Shown in pieces: positions 27,349 to 37,477 of a DNA stretch of 64,000 bases (positions within the stretch are counted from its first letter, which is position 1; each line of letters starts with the position of its first letter). A program made the position numbers and the translations under genes. Below the pieces are notes generated by a model. The model was given only the letters and a program-made list of their open reading frames with translations, did not search any database and had not been told where the DNA came from. The DNA is from Duganella flavida (GTDB lineage: Bacteria > Pseudomonadota > Gammaproteobacteria > Burkholderiales > Burkholderiaceae_D), in contig NZ_WWCN01000002.1 in the NCBI RefSeq assembly GCF_009857445.1, positions 248,001 through 312,000 of the forward strand, given 5' to 3'.

Positions 27349-28575
27349 ATGGAGTTCGATATGGTCGATAACGCAGCTTTGGGTACCGTCATCAAGGTCG
27401 TTGGCGTCGGCGGTGCGGGTGGCAATGCGGTGCAGCACATGATCAACAAAGGCATGTCCGGCGTGGAGTTCATCGCCGCCAACACTGACGCGCAAGCGCT
27501 GTCGACTTCCAAGGCGCACAATGTGATCCAGATCGGCGACACCGGTCTGGGTGCTGGCATGAAGCCTGACGTCGGCCGCAAGCTGGCGGAAGAATCGCGT
27601 CAGCGTATCGAAGATTCGCTGCGCGGCGCGCACATGGTCTTCATCGCTGCCGGCATGGGCGGCGGCACCGGCACCGGCGCCGCACCGATCGTCGCTGAAG
27701 TAGCGAAGTCGCTGGGCGCGCTGACCGTGGCGGTGGTATCGAAGCCGTTCTCGCACGAAGGCCAGAAGTGCATGGACATCGCGGACGAAGGTCTGGAACA
27801 GCTGTCGGCCAACGTCGACTCGCTGATCGTGATCCTGAACGAAAAGCTGGAAGAGATCTACGAAGATGAATCGCTGATCGAATGGCTGCAACACGCTGAC
27901 GATGTGCTGAACAACGCCGTTGCCGGTATCGCCGAGATCATCAACGTGCCAGGCCACATCAACGTCGACTTCAACGACGTGAAAACCATCATGGGCGAGC
28001 AGGGCAAAGCGATGATGGGCACCGCCACCGCTTCCGGCGTGGACCGCGCACGCATCGCTGCTGAACAAGCCGTGGCTTCGCCGCTGCTGGATGGCGTCGA
28101 CCTGTCGGGCGCACGCGGCGTGCTGGTGAACGTCACCGCATCGCGCGGCCTGAAAGGTAAAGAGATCAAGGAAGTCATGGCTGCAGTGCGCGCGTTTGCC
28201 GCACCGGATGCGTCGATCGCACAAGGTATCGCTTACGACGACGACATGGGCGACAACATCCGCGTGACCGTGGTGGCTACCGGCCTGGGTAAAGCCAAGA
28301 AGCACGTGCAACTGGTACCGCAGCAGATGCTGCGCACCGGCACCCACAACAGCCCGATGATGCCATCGGCTGCCATGGGTGGCGCGGCTGCTGCACAAGG
28401 CCTGTCGATGGGCGCGGCCGGCGGCATGGGCGGCGGTGCATCGCCAGCGTTCGACGGCATGAAGGCGCCAGCAGTATGGCGTCGCGAGTCGGCATCGGAG
28501 CAAGTGCGCGCGATGGAGAAGAACGGTATGGAAACCTACGACATTCCTGCATTCCTGCGCAAACAGGCCGATTAA
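27349..28575 (+). CDS. ftsZ: Cell division GTPase FtsZ
   Basis: A 408-residue tubulin homologue forming the Z ring. It has the tubulin signature GGGTGTGAAPIVAEVAK (about 105-121), VVGVGGAGGNAVQHM at the N-terminus and the T7 loop (NVDFNDVKTIM). After a Gly/Ala/Met-rich linker (about 320-380) comes the conserved C-terminal peptide DIPAFLRKQAD that binds FtsA and ZapD. zapD lies at 44149. A 135-bp gap after ftsA contains TACAAT (27297-27302), so ftsZ may have an extra promoter. AGGGAG lies eight bases before the ATG. Confidence 0.98.
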   Translation: MEFDMVDNAALGTVIKVVGVGGAGGNAVQHMINKGMSGVEFIAANTDAQALSTSKAHNVIQIGDTGLGAGMKPDVGRKLAEESRQRIEDSLRGAHMVFIAAGMGGGTGTGAAPIVAEVAKSLGALTVAVVSKPFSHEGQKCMDIADEGLEQLSANVDSLIVILNEKLEEIYEDESLIEWLQHADDVLNNAVAGIAEIINVPGHINVDFNDVKTIMGEQGKAMMGTATASGVDRARIAAEQAVASPLLDGVDLSGARGVLVNVTASRGLKGKEIKEVMAAVRAFAAPDASIAQGIAYDDDMGDNIRVTVVATGLGKAKKHVQLVPQQMLRTGTHNSPMMPSAAMGGAAAAQGLSMGAAGGMGGGASPAFDGMKAPAVWRRESASEQVRAMEKNGMETYDIPAFLRKQAD

Positions 28576-28604
28576 GGCATACTTCGGGTTCTATCCGAGG
28601 GAAG

Positions 28605-28630
28605 AGCCGCACCTTGGTGCGGCTTTTTTA
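28605..28630 (+). terminator. Intrinsic terminator after ftsZ, end of the dcw cluster
   Basis: AGCCGCACC (28605-28613), two bases, GGTGCGGCT (28616-28624), then six T. A strong GC stem followed by a U run, 30 bp after the ftsZ stop. Confidence 0.9.
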
Positions 28631-28652
28631 TATTTATAAAAGGAGTTTATCC

Positions 28653-29156
28653 ATGACCATCAAGATTGGTGACCAGCTGCCAGAAGGCGCGCTGTCCGAA
28701 TTCATCGAAACCGAAACCGAAGGCTGCTCGCTGGGCCCGAACACCTTCAACGTGCAGGATCTGGTCAAGGGCAAGAAGATCGCCATTTTCGGCTTGCCAG
28801 GCGCTTACACCCCAACCTGCTCGGCACAGCACGTGCCAGGCTACGTCAAGCTGGCAGCTGAGCTGAAAGCTAAGGGCGTGGATGAAATCTGGTGCGTATC
28901 GGTCAACGACGCGTTCGTCATGGGCGCATGGGGCCGCGATCAAAAAGCCACCGGCACTGTGCGCATGATGGCTGACGGTAACGCCGCCTACTCGAAAGCA
29001 CTGGGCCTGGATGCTGACTTCAGCAAGTTCGGCATGGGCACCCGCTCGCAGCGCTACTCGCTGCTGGCCGTGGACGGTGTGGTTACCCAACTGAACATCG
29101 AACAAGGCGGCAAGTTCGAAGTCTCCAACGCAGAAACCCTGCTGGGTCAGCTGTAA
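28653..29156 (+). CDS. Peroxiredoxin, Prx5/AhpC-TSA type
   Basis: A 167-residue thiol peroxidase that reduces hydrogen and alkyl peroxides. The peroxidatic cysteine is in PGAYTPTCSAQHVPGY (about residues 45-60), and WGRDQKATGTVRMMAD is typical of the Prx5 group. The frame is open further upstream, through the ftsZ terminator, but AGGAG (28641-28645) seven bases before the ATG at 28653 fixes the start. It is a single gene between two terminators. Regulation is not apparent; no OxyR site was recognised. Confidence 0.93.
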   Translation: MTIKIGDQLPEGALSEFIETETEGCSLGPNTFNVQDLVKGKKIAIFGLPGAYTPTCSAQHVPGYVKLAAELKAKGVDEIWCVSVNDAFVMGAWGRDQKATGTVRMMADGNAAYSKALGLDADFSKFGMGTRSQRYSLLAVDGVVTQLNIEQGGKFEVSNAETLLGQL

Positions 29157-29180
29157 TCATTTGCCAATCGGCGAATGAAT

Positions 29181-29204
29181 AAAACGGCGCTGCGGCGCCG
29201 TTTT
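29181..29204. terminator. Bidirectional terminator between peroxiredoxin and methyltransferase genes
   Basis: AAAACGGCGC (29181-29190), loop TGCG, GCGCCGTTTT (29195-29204). It is flanked by A- and T-rich tails, so it can stop transcripts from both convergent genes. The methyltransferase stop is five bases away. Confidence 0.85.
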
Positions 29205-29208
29205 CGCT

Positions 29209-29985
29209 TTAATAGATATCGCCGAAGTCGTGCTTGGCGCGGAACAGGGTGGAGTCGATGGTGAAGGAGTCGTCGGCTTGCACGGCGAAGTAGTGGCGCG
29301 TTTCTTCCGGGGCGGTGCGGAACAGGCTGCGGATGGCGGTCACGCGCTCGGCCGGTGTGCGCATGCGGGCGGTCCAGTCGTCGAATTTCATTTCCAGTTT
29401 CCAGTCCTCGATGCGCTCGGCTTTGAAGCCGGCGTCGCTCAGCATTTGCTGCCATTCTGACGGACGATAGTCGCGCACGTGCGAGGCGTCGCGCAGCAGT
29501 TCGACTGCTTGCAAGGTGGTGTCGTGCAGCGGCGCTTCCGACGCGGTGATGTCGATGATGGCCAGTACGCCGCGGGCTTTCAGTACGCGCTTTACTTCGC
29601 GTAATGCGGCCGGCACGTCCAGCCAGTGGTGCGCCGAGAAGCGCGTTACGACCATGCAGAACGAGGCGTCATCAAACGGCAGGCTGGCGACATTGCCTTG
29701 CTGCGTGCTGATGTTTTGCAAGCCGCGCTCTTGCACAGCACCGGCCACCACCGCCAGCATTTCGGGCGACAAATCGAAGGCCGTCACCGATTCCGCCACC
29801 GGCGCCACCGCGAAGCTGGCGTGGCCGGCGCCGCAGCCGAGGTCCAGCACCACCGGCCGCTTGGGCAGCGCTGCCGCCATCTCGCGCAGCTTCACCAGGT
29901 CCGCACCCTGTGCGTGGACGCTGCTGGTCAGGTAGGCGCTGGCGGTATTGCCGAACTGCTGGGCGACGACGGCTTGCTGTTGCAT
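29209..29985 (-). CDS. Class I SAM-dependent methyltransferase
   Basis: A 258-residue methyltransferase of the UbiE/Methyltransf_11 type. It has the SAM-binding motif VVLDLGCGAGHASFAVAP (about 46-63), FDLSPEM (motif II) and LPFDDASFCMVVTRFSAHHW. The ATG at 29985 is preceded by GAGGAGAGAG; a frame to 30051 adds an unlikely N-terminus. The substrate is unknown; small molecules such as quinone intermediates or arsenite-like targets are possible. It is divergent from an XRE-family regulator 80 bp away, which may control it. Confidence 0.85.
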   Translation of the reverse strand: MQQQAVVAQQFGNTASAYLTSSVHAQGADLVKLREMAAALPKRPVVLDLGCGAGHASFAVAPVAESVTAFDLSPEMLAVVAGAVQERGLQNISTQQGNVASLPFDDASFCMVVTRFSAHHWLDVPAALREVKRVLKARGVLAIIDITASEAPLHDTTLQAVELLRDASHVRDYRPSEWQQMLSDAGFKAERIEDWKLEMKFDDWTARMRTPAERVTAIRSLFRTAPEETRHYFAVQADDSFTIDSTLFRAKHDFGDIY

Positions 29986-30065
29986 GATCTCTCTCCTCAA
30001 GATGGGTAAGTCAGTGCAGAATAGAGGGATCGCTATCCTGTAACAAGACAAGGACTTATCCCAGT

Positions 30066-30839
30066 ATGACGACTACCACGCTAGGCGAATTCATCCGCAC
30101 TCACCGCGAACGTACTACGCCGCAGAGTGTCGGCCTGCCATCCATAGGCCGCCGCCGCACGCCCGGCCTGCGGCGTGAAGAACTGGCGCAGCTATGCGAA
30201 GTCAGCCCGACCTGGCTGACGTGGCTGGAGCAGGGCAGGGGTGTGTCGGCTTCCGGCAAGCTGCTGGCGCGCATCGCCGAAGTGCTGCACCTCACCGCTG
30301 CCGAACGCACTTACCTGTTTAGCTTGGCCGAGCGCCTCGATCCGCAGCACGACGAAGACGAGGCCAGCGCGGACCAATCGCTGCAAGCTATCGTCGACGC
30401 CATCGACGGCCCGGCCTATATGCTGGATCGCCAGTGGGATGCGGTGGCATGGAACGAACACGCGCTGGCCCTGTTCGGCGGCTGGCTCGATGTGGAGGGG
30501 ACCGCGCCGGCCAAGCCCAACCTGCTGCGCTTCATGTTCCGCAGCCCCGCCGCGCGCGGCCTGATCATCGACTGGGAAGAACGCGCGCGCCGCCTGGTAG
30601 CCGAGTTCCGCGCCGACACCGGCAAGCACGCCGCCCAGCAGCCGCTGGCCGCCTTGATCGCCGAGCTGGCGCGAGACAGCGCCGAATTCAGCAAATTGTG
30701 GCGATCACAGGACGTGGTCAGCCGCGAAGGCGGACAGCGCCGATTTCACCATCCGCGCGCCGGCGAACTCAGTTTCAACCAGGTCACGCTGCACATGGCC
30801 CAGCGGTATGACATGAAACTGGTGATCCTGCTTCCATAG
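30066..30839 (+). CDS. XRE-family transcriptional regulator with MmyB-like ligand-binding domain
   Basis: A 257-residue protein. The N-terminal helix-turn-helix (about 8-75) has the group-typical RRRTPGLRREELAQLCEVSPTWLTWLEQGR. It is followed by a PAS-like MmyB/MLTR ligand-binding domain (about 100-255) with AYMLDRQWDAVAWNEHALALFG and NLLRFMFRSPAARGLIIDWE. Regulators of this class often repress a divergent oxidoreductase or methyltransferase gene and respond to small hydrophobic ligands. Here the divergent gene is the methyltransferase at 29209-29985, with an 80-bp shared control region. The ligand is unknown. Confidence 0.88.
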   Translation: MTTTTLGEFIRTHRERTTPQSVGLPSIGRRRTPGLRREELAQLCEVSPTWLTWLEQGRGVSASGKLLARIAEVLHLTAAERTYLFSLAERLDPQHDEDEASADQSLQAIVDAIDGPAYMLDRQWDAVAWNEHALALFGGWLDVEGTAPAKPNLLRFMFRSPAARGLIIDWEERARRLVAEFRADTGKHAAQQPLAALIAELARDSAEFSKLWRSQDVVSREGGQRRFHHPRAGELSFNQVTLHMAQRYDMKLVILLP

Positions 30840-30971
30840 TGAGCCTTGCTATAATCGAAACTGATGGTGCGGCTCGCGCCGTCCTGGCTCCCAACGTCGC
30901 CATGATGACGTTCTTCCGTCAAGGAGCTTCCCCTGTCCAGCCGTAACGAAAACCTGCACAGCATCTACGCG

Positions 30972-31814
30972 ATGCTGGTTGCCGTCGCCATGTTTTCCTT
31001 CATGGATACCACCATGAAGCTGCTGTCCGCCCACTATCCCGCCACGCAGGTGACTGCCATGCGCGCGCTCAGTTCGCTGCCGCTGCTGTGCGCGTACATG
31101 CTGTATCGCGGCGCGTTCAAGGGCATCTTCAAGGTGCGCTGGCCGCTGCACTTGTTCCGTAGCGTGCTCGGCGTCGGCATGCTGACCATGTTTGCATTTG
31201 GCCTCAGTATGCTGTCGCTGGCCGAGGCGTATTCGATCTTCTTTATCGCGCCGGCGCTGATTACCGCGCTGTCGGTGCTTGTGCTGAAGGAGAAGGTTGG
31301 CAAGGGCCAGTGGGTTGCCATTGTGGTGGGTTTGATCGGTGTGATTGTGGTGTTGCGTCCCGAAGGTACCGGCTTCCTGTCGATAGGCGGGCTGGCGATT
31401 CTGGCGTCGGCCGCGTGCTACGCCACCACCGCCATTGTCAGCCGCGTGCTGGCGCGCTCGGACTCCAACGAATCGATGATGTTCTGGTATTTGATCCTGA
31501 TGTCGGTGGGCGGCTTGAGCATGTCGGTCCAGCACTGGGTGCCGGTGCGCGCCGAGGATGGCTGGGTGCTGCTGGCGCTGGCCTTGAGCGGCTTCTTCGG
31601 TCAACTGGCTATCACCCGCGCATTCAGCTCTGGCAAGGCCTCGGTGGTAGCGCCGTTCGAGTACACGGCACTGGCCTGGGGCGTGGCGATCGACTGGCTG
31701 TTATGGCAAGTCCTGCCGGACGGTTATACCTTGCTGGGCGCCGGCATCATCATCGGCAGCGGCATCTATCTGGTGCGGCGCGAGGCGGTGCACGCCGAAG
31801 CCGAGCATCCCTAA
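30972..31814 (+). CDS. EamA/DMT-family transporter
   Basis: A 280-residue inner-membrane protein with about ten helices in two EamA repeats. SFMDTTMKLLSAHYPATQVTAMR is near the start and LALALSGFFGQLAITRAFSSG in the second half. The family exports small metabolites or drugs; the substrate is unknown. The ATG at 30972 lacks a ribosome-binding site. The frame stays open upstream, and a CTG at 30933 lies six bases after a perfect AAGGAG. A CTG start would add 13 residues (LSSRNENLHSIYA), which look like a normal cytoplasmic tail, so it may be the true start. A TATAAT at 30850-30855 could be its -10 element. Confidence 0.85.
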   Translation: MLVAVAMFSFMDTTMKLLSAHYPATQVTAMRALSSLPLLCAYMLYRGAFKGIFKVRWPLHLFRSVLGVGMLTMFAFGLSMLSLAEAYSIFFIAPALITALSVLVLKEKVGKGQWVAIVVGLIGVIVVLRPEGTGFLSIGGLAILASAACYATTAIVSRVLARSDSNESMMFWYLILMSVGGLSMSVQHWVPVRAEDGWVLLALALSGFFGQLAITRAFSSGKASVVAPFEYTALAWGVAIDWLLWQVLPDGYTLLGAGIIIGSGIYLVRREAVHAEAEHP

Positions 31815-31820
31815 TCACGC

Positions 31821-31826
31821 TATAAT
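31821..31826 (+). promoter_or_regulatory. Consensus -10 hexamer next to the lpxC start codon
   Basis: TATAAT is only six bases before the lpxC ATG at 31833. If used, transcription would begin at or beside the ATG and the mRNA would be leaderless. No good -35 is seen 16-18 bp upstream, and no ribosome-binding site lies between. It may also be coincidental. Confidence 0.4.
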
Positions 31827-31832
31827 TGCCCG

Positions 31833-32768
31833 ATGTTAAAACAACGCACTATCAAAGAACTGGTCCGCACCACAGGTGTTGGCCTGCACTCCGGCACCAA
31901 GGTCGAGCTGACCTTGCGTCCGGCCGCGCCGGATACCGGCATTGTGTTCCGCCGCGTCGACCTGCAGCCGATGGTGGAATTCCCGTCCAGCGCCATGGCC
32001 GTGGGCGATACCCGCATGGCCTCGGTATTGGTCAAGGATGGCGCGCGCGTGTCGACCGTCGAGCACCTGATGTCGGCCTGTGCTGGCCTCGGGATTGACA
32101 ATCTGTACATCGAAGTCAGCGCCGAAGAAATCCCAATCATGGATGGTTCGGCTTCGTCCTTCGTATTCTTGTTGCAACAGGCGGGCGTGCTGGAACAGCC
32201 GGCCGCCAAGAAGTTCATCCGCGTGCTGAAGCCGGTCGAAATCCGCGAAGGCACGGGCGACAAGGAAAAATGGGCGCGCCTGTTGCCGCATGACGGCTTC
32301 AAGCTCGACTTCTTCATCGAATTCAACCACCCGGCGGTGGACGGCACGCAGCAGCGCGCCCACGTCGATTTCGGCGATGTCTCCTATGTGCACGACGTCG
32401 CGCGCGCCCGCACCTTCGGCTTCATGCAAGACGTGGAAATGTTGCGCGGCATCGGCCTGGCCCGTGGCGGTTCGCTGGAAAACGCCATCGTCATGGACGA
32501 GTATCGCATCCTGAATTCGGACGGCCTGCGCTATGAAGACGAGTTCGTGCGCCACAAGATTCTGGACGCGATCGGCGACCTGTATTTGGTCGGTCACCCG
32601 CTGCTGGCCAGCTATGAAGCGCACAAATCCGGCCACGCGCTGAACAACCAGCTGCTGCTGGAATTGCTCAAGCACCCGGATGCCTACGAAATCGTGACTT
32701 TCGAAAGCCAGGAAGTGGCGCCGCAATCCTACGTGCGCCAGATGGCGCGCGAGTGGGCGCTAACTTAA
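31833..32768 (+). CDS. lpxC: UDP-3-O-acyl-N-acetylglucosamine deacetylase LpxC
   Basis: A 311-residue zinc hydrolase catalysing the committed step of lipid A synthesis. Zinc ligands are visible: His in [17 protein letters not shown], and His and Asp in [15 protein letters not shown]. The catalytic region [15 protein letters not shown] is intact, as is the C-terminal [12 protein letters not shown] histidine. [21 protein letters not shown] is the standard start, yet no ribosome-binding site precedes it. In many betaproteobacteria lpxC follows ftsZ; here four genes lie between. dciA ends six bases away on the other strand. Confidence 0.97.
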   Translation: MLKQRTIKELVRTTGVGLHSGTKVELTLRPAAPDTGIVFRRVDLQPMVEFPSSAMAVGDTRMASVLVKDGARVSTVEHLMSACAGLGIDNLYIEVSAEEIPIMDGSASSFVFLLQQAGVLEQPAAKKFIRVLKPVEIREGTGDKEKWARLLPHDGFKLDFFIEFNHPAVDGTQQRAHVDFGDVSYVHDVARARTFGFMQDVEMLRGIGLARGGSLENAIVMDEYRILNSDGLRYEDEFVRHKILDAIGDLYLVGHPLLASYEAHKSGHALNNQLLLELLKHPDAYEIVTFESQEVAPQSYVRQMAREWALT

Positions 32769-32774
32769 GCTGAT

Positions 32775-33260
32775 TTAACCGCCGCCGGCGCGGCGACGGG
32801 CCACCATGGCCTTCACCGCGTCGATCAGCGCGCTGTTCTGTGCGCTGGCTTCCAGTTCCTCGCTGAGCTGGTCAAACGCCTCAACGGCAGCCGGCGGCAA
32901 CTCCAGCGACCGCATCTTTTCCTTGATCTCGGCCGGCTTGGCCATCTGCACTTTCAATTTCACGCCGAGGACCTGCCAACCGCGCCGGGCCAGCGTATCT
33001 TGCAACTTCGGCAATTGCTGCTTGAGCTTGGCTGCCAGCGCCGTGGTCGGCAGCGATAGCAGCAGCTGGCCATCCTCAAACGCCAGGATTTCGCAGTGCT
33101 TGAACATGGCCGGCAGACAGTCGGCGCAGTCTTTCTGCAGGCGCGCCATGCGCTCAACGGCCGGCAGCAGGGCGGCCATGCGGTCGTTCCGGCGCAGGAA
33201 ATCGGTGGCACCCACCGCCGTTGGGCGTTTGAGCGAGATATTGGAGGAGTTGAATCGCAT
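32775..33260 (-). CDS. dciA: DciA/DUF721 family protein (replicative helicase operator)
   Basis: A 161-residue protein of the DUF721 family. Bacteria that lack DnaC use DciA to help load the replicative helicase DnaB. The KH-like N-terminal domain is visible (about 40-105; LPAMFKHCEILAFEDGQLLLSLPTTALAAKLKQQ). The C-terminal half is charged and probably flexible. The ATG at 33260 gives MRFNSSNISLKRP, with AAGG upstream; a longer frame to 33299 is less likely. Its position divergent from secA and beside lpxC is common in betaproteobacteria. Confidence 0.8.
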   Translation of the reverse strand: MRFNSSNISLKRPTAVGATDFLRRNDRMAALLPAVERMARLQKDCADCLPAMFKHCEILAFEDGQLLLSLPTTALAAKLKQQLPKLQDTLARRGWQVLGVKLKVQMAKPAEIKEKMRSLELPPAAVEAFDQLSEELEASAQNSALIDAVKAMVARRRAGGG

Positions 33261-33440
33261 GCGGCGAACCTTATCACAGCCCCCCAAAATCGTCACCACC
33301 GGGTAAAATCGGTTGATTTTGTGACATTATGGTAGCCTCGGCTATTGTTATCCAAGGCAATAACCCAATGTAGCACCGGGCGCGTGATAAAATCATCGTC
33401 CTTTGTCGTAGTCGAACCCTTTTAACCGGCCTTCTCAAGC

Positions 33441-36224
<2,784 letters not shown>

Positions 36225-36246
36225 CAAACAGACGTACAAAAATAAA

Positions 36247-36279
36247 CCCGTAAAGTTGCGAAGCTTTACGGGTTTTTTT
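36247..36279 (+). terminator. Intrinsic terminator after secA
   Basis: CCCGTAAAG (36247-36255), 8-nt loop, CTTTACGGG (36264-36272), then seven T. A perfect 9-bp stem 22 bases after the secA stop. Confidence 0.9.
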
Positions 36280-36295
36280 ATTAGCGGAGGCGAGT

Positions 36296-37477
36296 ATGGG
36301 GCAGTCCTTGGACGCGGATATCGCGACGATAGAAAAGATCAGCGCGGTGCCGACCATACTGGAGGCGGTGGCCGAGATGACGGGCCTAGGCTTCGTTTGC
36401 GTCGCGCGGGTGACGGCGGACTCGTGGCACACCTGTGCGGTGCTGGATAAGTTGAACTTCGGGCTGAAGGTGGGGGCCGCGCTGGATGTGACCACTACCT
36501 TGTGCGAAGAAGTCCGGGATACGCGTTCAGCGGTCATCATTGATTCGGTGAAGGATAGCGAGCTGTATCGCGACCATCACACGCCCAGGATGTACGGCTT
36601 CCAAAGCTACTTCTCGATACCGTTGTTCCGTCCAAGCGGCGAATATTTTGGTACCTTGTGCGGGCTCGATCCGGTCAAGGCTGAACTTACGGAGACGACC
36701 ACGCGCAATACCTTGATGCTGTTCGCCGAGTTGATCAGCCGCCAGTTGGCGAGCGAAGTGGTACTGGTCGAAGCGCAGGCGGCACTCAGCGATGAAATGA
36801 AAACTGCCAAGATGCGCGAGCAGTTCATCGCCATGCTGGGACATGACATCAGGACGCCATTGAGCACCCTGATGAACGGCACGGAAATCTTGCGGCATCA
36901 CGCGCCGCCGTCGCTGAAGCCGCTGTTGGATACCATGAAGCGCAGCAGCCAGCGCATCGCCACGCTGGTGGACGAGGTGACGGATTTTACGCGGGGACGG
37001 ATGGGCGGCGGTATTTCGCTCAATCTGCGCCATGAGAGCCAGCTGGAAGTGCCGCTGCAACAAGCGATAGCGGAGTTGCGCAGCGTGCATCCGCAACGCG
37101 AGATCATCGCCGAGCTACCGCCAGGGCTGGCGCTGTTGTGCGATGCCTCGCGCCTGGTCCAGCTGCTATCCAATTTGTTGAAGAACGCCATCGTGCACGG
37201 CGATCCCTTGTCGCCGGTGTATGTGACTGTCCGCCAGTCGAATGGCATTTTCGAACTGGCCGTGACCAACAGCGGTCCTGCGATTCCGGAAGGCGTGCAG
37301 GCGCAGCTCTTCAAGCCTTTCTGGCGTGCCAGCCAGGCTGCGGCTGGTCAGGGTCTGGGGCTCGGCTTGTTTATCGCGTCGGAAATCGCCATCTCGCACG
37401 GCGGCGTATTAGAAGTCGTTTCCACTGACAGTGCGACGACCTTTACCTATCGTTCTTACAGCGCTGATCTTTCTTAA
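36296..37477 (+). CDS. Soluble GAF-domain sensor histidine kinase
   Basis: A 393-residue kinase without membrane segments. A GAF domain (about 10-150; FGTLCGLDPVKAE at its end) precedes a short coiled coil. HisKA follows with phospho-accepting H183 in MLGHDIRTPLSTLMNG, then the HATPase with N-box LSNLLKNAIVHG. The D-box is NSGPAIPE, where asparagine replaces the usual aspartate, as in some phytochrome-like kinases; the G2 box is GQGLGLGLFIA. The ATG is 16 bases after the secA terminator, next to GGAGGCGAGT. It lacks an adjacent response regulator and converges on another kinase, the two stop codons sharing TTAA (37474-37477). Confidence 0.88.
   Translation: MGQSLDADIATIEKISAVPTILEAVAEMTGLGFVCVARVTADSWHTCAVLDKLNFGLKVGAALDVTTTLCEEVRDTRSAVIIDSVKDSELYRDHHTPRMYGFQSYFSIPLFRPSGEYFGTLCGLDPVKAELTETTTRNTLMLFAELISRQLASEVVLVEAQAALSDEMKTAKMREQFIAMLGHDIRTPLSTLMNGTEILRHHAPPSLKPLLDTMKRSSQRIATLVDEVTDFTRGRMGGGISLNLRHESQLEVPLQQAIAELRSVHPQREIIAELPPGLALLCDASRLVQLLSNLLKNAIVHGDPLSPVYVTVRQSNGIFELAVTNSGPAIPEGVQAQLFKPFWRASQAAAGQGLGLGLFIASEIAISHGGVLEVVSTDSATTFTYRSYSADLS

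Noticed and set aside
28476..28652. N-terminal extension of the peroxiredoxin
   Set aside because: It would run through ftsZ and its terminator; a strong ribosome-binding site precedes the internal ATG at 28653.
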